In this document: positions 6,854 through 11,220 of the stretch, one piece after another
Layout: every line of letters starts with the position of its first letter
Position numbering within the stretch: the stretch's first letter is position 1
Source of the DNA: Moraxellaceae bacterium UBA2031
GTDB lineage: Bacteria; Pseudomonadota; Gammaproteobacteria; Pseudomonadales; Moraxellaceae
Direction of reading: 5' to 3'
Length of the DNA stretch: 11,220 bases
Assembly: GCA_002333145.1 (NCBI GenBank)
Contig: DDBN01000075.1
Span: 58,683 to 69,902 of the forward strand
Notes under the pieces: model-generated
Told to the model about the DNA's origin: nothing
What the model saw: the letters and a program-made list of their open reading frames with translations, nothing else
Databases searched by the model: none
Position numbers and translations under genes: made by a program

Positions 6854-9178
6854 TTAAAACCCTTGACCGATAGTGAACTGGAAAGCCTGCGTATCATCAT
6901 CAGCCTGCTTATTTAGCGGGCGCGAGAGACTGAAGCTGAGCGGGCCAATCGCCGTCAGCCATTGAAGGTTAACCCCGACACTCGATCGTAGCAGTGAAAG
7001 ATCGACACCGTATCCCGGCACACTGGTGTCGTAGGCATTACCAATATCATAAAATAAAACCGTTCTGAGCTGACGATTACCGGCTGCAAAAGGCGTTGGT
7101 ACAATTAATTCTGCGCCACCCTCAATGAGAATATTGCCGCCCACTACCTCAGGATAAGGATCATTCGGACACAAGACAATCGAGCAGCTCTTCGCCCCCA
7201 ACGTGTTATCGCTATAACCACGAACGGAGCCAAAGCCACCCGCAAAGTAGTTCTTGTAGAACGGCAAGCGACTAGTATCACCGTAACTATCACCATAGCC
7301 CAAGCTGGTATGTAAGCGCGTTACCCACGTATCTCCCAACGGGATAAATAGCTGCCCCTTATAACTCAGCTTGTAATAGCTCAGATCACTGCCGGGCAAG
7401 GAGAACTCCGCTCCCACCGATTGCGAAATTCCGCGATCCGCAAACATGCCACGATTAAGAGTATTTCTTCCCCACGAAAGTGAGGCAGTATAATTAAGAT
7501 AACGATCACCTTCGGTGTTTACAAAATCCGTTACCAGCTTCGATGCAAGCGTTCCCTTAGTAATATCAGTCTTATCTAGGCCAATTGAGAAATTAATGGA
7601 CTCATTTTCGTCAATTGGGTAACCAAAACTCATATTCCCCCCCATTGAGTTGGTTACATAATTACTGACGTTACGTGCGTCAAACTTCGTCACACGATAA
7701 AAAAGATTATAACCGCGACTCACTCCATCCAGAGTAAAATAGGGATCAACAAAGGATAAGTTATAGGAATCCTGGGTCTCTGAACGATTCAGCGCTATCG
7801 AGAAACGATTGCCTGTTCCCAGAAAATTTGTCTGACTGACATTGGCACTGAAAATCATACCTGCGCCTTGTGAAAAACCAATGCTGGCGCCAATAGTGCC
7901 AGATGGCTGCTCCTTCACAGACACATTTACATCGACTTGATCAGACACACCAGGCACACGCGGCGTATCAATTGTTACTTCCTCAAAATAGCCTAACCGT
8001 TGTAAGCGCAGCTTAGATAGATCTAGCTTTTCACTGGATGCCAAAGCCCCTTCGAACTGACGCATTTCACGGCGCAAAACCTGATCATCCGTTTTCATGT
8101 TGCCGTTAAAATTAACACGACGCACATACGCTCGCTTGCCCGGATTCACAAAGAAAGTGACGTCAGCTACTTTTGTGTCATCGTGAATATCCGGCACACC
8201 ATTCACTTCACCAAAAATATAGCCGTCATTCCCCAGCCGTCGCGTCATTAGTTTGGATGTATTAGTGATTCCCCCCTGATTGAAAATATCGTCTTTGCGA
8301 ACCAACAGAAGGCGCTTAAGAATATCTTCCGACACCGTTAACTCACCAGCAATACGAATTTCACCGAAACGAAACTGCTCTCCCTCGCTGATATTAAGAT
8401 CAATAAAGACATCCTTCTTATCAGCCGTCAGCGTGACTTGCGTGGAATTCACCACAAAATTCACATAACCACGATCCATATACCAAGAACGTAAACGCTC
8501 CAGATCACCTTGGAGCTTTTCACGAGAGTACTTGTCATCGTTCTTGTAAAACGAGGTAAAGTGAGTTGGCCTCAGCTGAAAAATACTGCGCAACTCCTCA
8601 TCGTTGAATACCTTGTTACCAACAAAGTTAATACCACTGATGCGAGCAGGCTTACCCTCCTCAATCTGAATATTAAGCGCCACACGATTTCGTGGCTTTG
8701 CTTTAGCCTCTACTACAATGCTTGCACCATACCGCCCTTGTGCGATGTACTGACGTTCCAGCTCACGTTTGACGTGATCAAGAACGGAGCGCTGGAACAC
8801 CATGCCTTCGGCAAGACCTGCCGACTTAAGCCCCTTCAGCAGATTATCTTTCTCAATGGACTTATTACCCTTGATGTCCAAGCTGACAATCTCTGGGCGC
8901 TCGGTAAGCCGGATAACCAATACGTCACCATCCCTGCCAACCTGCACATCCTCAAAGTTACCCGTCTTGAATAAAGCACGGAGAACTTCGGCCAGCCGCG
9001 TGTCATCCACGCGATCTCCGGCACTGACTGGCAAAGAAGCATAAACACTGGCCGCAGAAAGTCTGGCCAACCCTTCAAGACGGATATCCTGGATGACAAA
9101 GCGCTCATCGGCCTGCGCCGTGCCAACGACACCACACATCACAACAGTTATCGGTAAAATATGCCGCAAAAAACTCAT
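6854..9178 (-). CDS. bamA: Outer membrane protein assembly factor BamA (Omp85)
   Basis: Core of the BAM complex, which folds and inserts beta-barrel proteins into the outer membrane. The 774-residue precursor has a signal peptide ending in GTAQA at about residue 23. Five POTRA domains follow, opening near FVIQDIRLEGL (27), EIVSLDIKGNKS (96), ARISGINFVGNKVF (179), FRFGEIRIAGE (269) and YVRRVNFNGNMKTD (351). A 16-strand-type barrel runs from about 425 to the terminal Phe of TIGQGF. The loop-6 family motif reads GSVRGYSDNTLG (650-661), a VRGY variant of VRGF. It is followed by a short loop with Cys665 and Cys670. The ATG at 9176-9178 has GGAG at 9190-9193, 11 bases upstream, a rather long spacing. 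It starts 20 bases after rseP and ends 60 bases before skp, its chaperone partner. Confidence 0.98.
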   Translation of the reverse strand: MSFLRHILPITVVMCGVVGTAQADERFVIQDIRLEGLARLSAASVYASLPVSAGDRVDDTRLAEVLRALFKTGNFEDVQVGRDGDVLVIRLTERPEIVSLDIKGNKSIEKDNLLKGLKSAGLAEGMVFQRSVLDHVKRELERQYIAQGRYGASIVVEAKAKPRNRVALNIQIEEGKPARISGINFVGNKVFNDEELRSIFQLRPTHFTSFYKNDDKYSREKLQGDLERLRSWYMDRGYVNFVVNSTQVTLTADKKDVFIDLNISEGEQFRFGEIRIAGELTVSEDILKRLLLVRKDDIFNQGGITNTSKLMTRRLGNDGYIFGEVNGVPDIHDDTKVADVTFFVNPGKRAYVRRVNFNGNMKTDDQVLRREMRQFEGALASSEKLDLSKLRLQRLGYFEEVTIDTPRVPGVSDQVDVNVSVKEQPSGTIGASIGFSQGAGMIFSANVSQTNFLGTGNRFSIALNRSETQDSYNLSFVDPYFTLDGVSRGYNLFYRVTKFDARNVSNYVTNSMGGNMSFGYPIDENESINFSIGLDKTDITKGTLASKLVTDFVNTEGDRYLNYTASLSWGRNTLNRGMFADRGISQSVGAEFSLPGSDLSYYKLSYKGQLFIPLGDTWVTRLHTSLGYGDSYGDTSRLPFYKNYFAGGFGSVRGYSDNTLGAKSCSIVLCPNDPYPEVVGGNILIEGGAELIVPTPFAAGNRQLRTVLFYDIGNAYDTSVPGYGVDLSLLRSSVGVNLQWLTAIGPLSFSLSRPLNKQADDDTQAFQFTIGQGF

Positions 9179-9198
9179 GGGATAACAGACTCCGCGTT

Positions 9199-10563
9199 CT
9201 AGAGGCGGCTTAAATCATTGAATATCGCCAGCAGCATCAGGCTCATCATCATGGCAATGCCAATTCGAAGACCAAACATCTGCACCCTCTCTGACAAGGG
9301 GCGACCCGTAATACCTTCTATTGCGTGATACACCAGATGCCCACCATCGAGCACCGGGATCGGCAGTAAATTCAAAACACCTAGACTCACACTCAGCAGC
9401 GCCATGAAACCTAGCAACGCCTGCCAGCCTAACGCTGCCGATTGGCCGGCGACTTTAGCAATCGTGATGGGGCCGCTCAAGTTTTCCACACTGATCAAGC
9501 CGCGTAACATCTTGCCCATGGACTCAAGCGTAAAAACAATCAACTTGCCTGTCTTGTGTACTGCGGCAACTGCTGCATCAACCGGACCCAGCTGTATGGT
9601 CTGACGATAGGCCGCAGGCACTTCGTATGGCTGTTCTTTTAGTGCAATGCCAAGGCGGCCTCGCATTATCCCATGATTATCTTTTTCAGCCGCAGGAGTC
9701 AGCTCCAACTGAAGGCGTTCCTCACCGCGCAATAAATCCACCGTCAGTGGCAATTCGGGGCGCACACGCACCACATCAACAAAATCAAACCAGGTATCTA
9801 CCTGACGTCCATCGACAGCAAGGATGGTATCTCCTGCCTTAATGCCCTGACGCTCGCCAACACTGCCAGAAACAACTTCACCAATGATCGGCTTTAAAAC
9901 TGGCTGCCACGGGGTAAAACCAATCTCCCGAAATGGATCAACTTCTCGTCCACCCAGAAAATGATTCAAGGTCAGGATACGATCTTGGCTTCCACTTGTT
10001 GCACCAAAAGGCCTGACGGATACGCGCATCTGGCCCGTTTCGCCCATGCGATCAATCAGTGCGTAATTAATAGCTTCCCAGTCTGCGACTGGTGTGCCAT
10101 CAATCCCGGTAATTTCATCCCCGGACTGCAAGCCCGCCATTGCGGCAGGAGAATCCGGCAAAACACGACCAACAACTGTTGTGAGAGTTTCAGTCGGCTG
10201 CAGAAAAAGCACCCAGTACAAAAGAACCGCAAAGAGAAGATTGATCACTGGGCCGGCGGCAACAATCGCCATACGCGCCCATACTGGCTGGTTGTTAAAT
10301 GCTTTAGGTACATCCTCAGGAGGCACTTCGCCCTCGCGCTCATCCGCCATGCGCACAAAGCCACCTAATGGAATAGCGGCAATCTGGAAAAGGGTTCCAT
10401 GACGATCCGTCCACTTCAGCAAAGCAGGGCCAAAGCCGATGGAAAAGGTAAGCACCTTTACACCCACACGCCTAGCTACCCAGTAGTGGCCAAACTCATG
10501 AATAGCAATCAACGGGCCAAGCACGATGACCGCCGCCAGCACCATCAACAAAATAGAATTCAT
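9199..10563 (-). CDS. rseP: Site-2 zinc metalloprotease RseP
   Basis: Inner-membrane intramembrane protease. In known relatives it cuts the anti-sigma factor RseA after DegS to release sigma E, and clears leftover signal peptides. The 454-residue product has a first membrane segment with the zinc motif HEFGH at 22-26, a second segment (about 98-121) containing GPVINL, and two tandem PDZ domains (about 125-220 and 222-310; GLQSGDEITGIDG and GIKAGDTILAVDG). A third segment carries NLLPIPVLDGGH, with zinc ligand Asp406 (E. coli Asp402), and a fourth ends the protein. The ATG at 10561-10563 was chosen over an upstream ATG at 10611 lying inside dxr. GAGGG at 10571-10575 overlaps the dxr stop and sits 7 bases before this ATG, and the distance to HEFGH equals that in E. 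coli. bamA follows after 20 bases. Confidence 0.98.
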   Translation of the reverse strand: MNSILLMVLAAVIVLGPLIAIHEFGHYWVARRVGVKVLTFSIGFGPALLKWTDRHGTLFQIAAIPLGGFVRMADEREGEVPPEDVPKAFNNQPVWARMAIVAAGPVINLLFAVLLYWVLFLQPTETLTTVVGRVLPDSPAAMAGLQSGDEITGIDGTPVADWEAINYALIDRMGETGQMRVSVRPFGATSGSQDRILTLNHFLGGREVDPFREIGFTPWQPVLKPIIGEVVSGSVGERQGIKAGDTILAVDGRQVDTWFDFVDVVRVRPELPLTVDLLRGEERLQLELTPAAEKDNHGIMRGRLGIALKEQPYEVPAAYRQTIQLGPVDAAVAAVHKTGKLIVFTLESMGKMLRGLISVENLSGPITIAKVAGQSAALGWQALLGFMALLSVSLGVLNLLPIPVLDGGHLVYHAIEGITGRPLSERVQMFGLRIGIAMMMSLMLLAIFNDLSRL

Positions 10564-10573
10564 TGGCCCACCC

Positions 10574-11220
10574 TCAGACAAAAGCCGGCAGTAGCCGGCA
10601 GGCATGATCACGAGCAGTGCGATCTGCCTCGAGGATTGTGGCGAGCTCGTCGGCTGCCATCATTGGCAATTCTGTAAGTGTGCGCTCGATAAGGGCGGGG
10701 ATATCCATAAAACGTAACCGGCCATCCAGAAAGGCCGTGACCGCAATTTCATTGGCAGCGTTCAGAACTGTAGGCGCCGTGCCTCCCGCACAGATAGCCT
10801 CCCTGGCAAGGCGCAGACAGGGAAATCGTGTTTCATCCGGCGCTTCAAAATTGAGGCTGCCTGTTGCAAACAGCTCCAGCGCAGGCACTCCTGCTGAAGT
10901 GCGCTCGGGCCAAGCCAAACCCAGAGCGATGGGCGTGCGCATGTCGGGGTTACCCAACTGGGCCAGGGTAGAACCATCCACATACTGTACCAGTGAGTGC
11001 ACAATGCTCTCTGGATGCACAACAATACGAACATGCTCCGGCGTCGTCCCGAACAGCCAGCACGCCTCAATAAGTTCCAAGCCCTTATTCATCAGTGTTG
11101 CTGAGTCCACCGAAATCTTGCGACCCATTGACCACTTTGGGTGCTTGATGGCCTGTTCAGGCGTTGCATCCTGCAACTGGGCAAGGGTCCAGCTTCTGAA
11201 AGGACCTCCAGAGGCCGTCA
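10574..11220 (-). CDS. dxr: 1-deoxy-D-xylulose 5-phosphate reductoisomerase, C-terminal 214 residues (5' end beyond window)
   Basis: Converts 1-deoxy-D-xylulose 5-phosphate to 2-C-methyl-D-erythritol 4-phosphate with NADPH, the committed step of the MEP isoprenoid pathway. The visible part begins TASGGPFRSW at 11218 and runs to the TGA at 10574-10576; the N-terminal NADPH domain is outside. Counting from that Thr as 1, Ser3, His26 (KHPKW), Ser39, Asn44, Lys45 and Glu48 (SVDSATLMNKGLE) fall exactly where E. coli Ser186, His209, Ser222, Asn227, Lys228 and the metal ligand Glu231 should be. The fragment therefore corresponds to E. coli residues from about 184 to the end. GNPDMRTPIA and LNAANEI are further family motifs. 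Its isoprenoid products feed undecaprenyl phosphate, tying it loosely to envelope building. rseP begins 10 bases after the stop and its Shine-Dalgarno overlaps the dxr stop. Confidence 0.97.
   Translation of the reverse strand, partial: TASGGPFRSWTLAQLQDATPEQAIKHPKWSMGRKISVDSATLMNKGLELIEACWLFGTTPEHVRIVVHPESIVHSLVQYVDGSTLAQLGNPDMRTPIALGLAWPERTSAGVPALELFATGSLNFEAPDETRFPCLRLAREAICAGGTAPTVLNAANEIAVTAFLDGRLRFMDIPALIERTLTELPMMAADELATILEADRTARDHACRLLPAFV

Noticed and set aside
9179..10563. Possible sigma E promoter for bamA within rseP
   Set aside because: I looked for a GGAACTT-like -35 with a TCTGA/TCAAA -10 at proper spacing on the minus strand and saw none; a GGAAC near 10395-10400 has no matching -10.
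10564..10611. 16-residue N-terminal extension of RseP
   Set aside because: It overlaps dxr, and the ATG at 10563 has a good Shine-Dalgarno and puts HEFGH at residues 22-26 as in E. coli.
1..11220. Search for defence system, CRISPR, mobile element, toxin-antitoxin, tRNA or other inserted module
   Set aside because: Ten recognisable housekeeping genes fill the window with only small gaps; there are no long repeats, integrase or transposase frames, or composition breaks that I can see.

Overview
The window is a housekeeping block from a Gram-negative bacterium, almost certainly a gammaproteobacterium. Ten genes lie head to tail on the minus strand. In transcription order (from high to low coordinates) they are dxr (3' part only), rseP, bamA, skp, lpxD, fabZ, lpxA, lpxB, rnhB and dnaE (5' part only). 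The lpxB-rnhB-dnaE junction is typical of gammaproteobacteria. Having dxr directly before rseP, without uppS and cdsA between them, is unlike Escherichia coli and is the arrangement of Pseudomonas and many other non-enteric relatives. The RseP N-terminus looks to me somewhat like Moraxellaceae/Pseudomonadales proteins, but that is an impression from memory and the genus cannot be named.

Layout: 10574-11220 holds the end of the MEP isoprenoid gene dxr. 6290-10563 is an envelope-biogenesis set: the site-2 protease RseP, the outer-membrane insertase BamA and the periplasmic chaperone Skp. 2691-6279 holds three early lipid A enzymes (LpxD, LpxA, LpxB) and the fatty-acid dehydratase FabZ, which draws on the same hydroxyacyl-ACP pool. 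1-2689 holds RNase HII and the replicative polymerase subunit DnaE. Gaps are short (1 to 20 bases) except bamA-skp (60) and lpxD-fabZ (123). I see no convincing intrinsic terminator, so long co-transcription is likely. Several Shine-Dalgarno sequences overlap or sit beside the upstream stop codon, and three genes (lpxD, lpxA, rnhB) start with GTG.

Together the genes couple making the hydroxyacyl chains and lipid A disaccharide of the outer leaflet (FabZ, LpxA, LpxD, LpxB) with placing beta-barrel proteins in the same membrane (BamA, Skp) and with its stress sensing (RseP). DnaE and RNase HII serve chromosome replication and ribonucleotide removal.

All genes look intact and carry the expected catalytic residues. 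There is no mobile element, CRISPR array, RNA gene or foreign-looking insert. I found no undescribed system. The findings are modest: residue-level predictions about lipid A chain length, a compact cysteine-paired BamA loop, a partly decayed PHP metal site in DnaE, and two spacers that may carry control signals.
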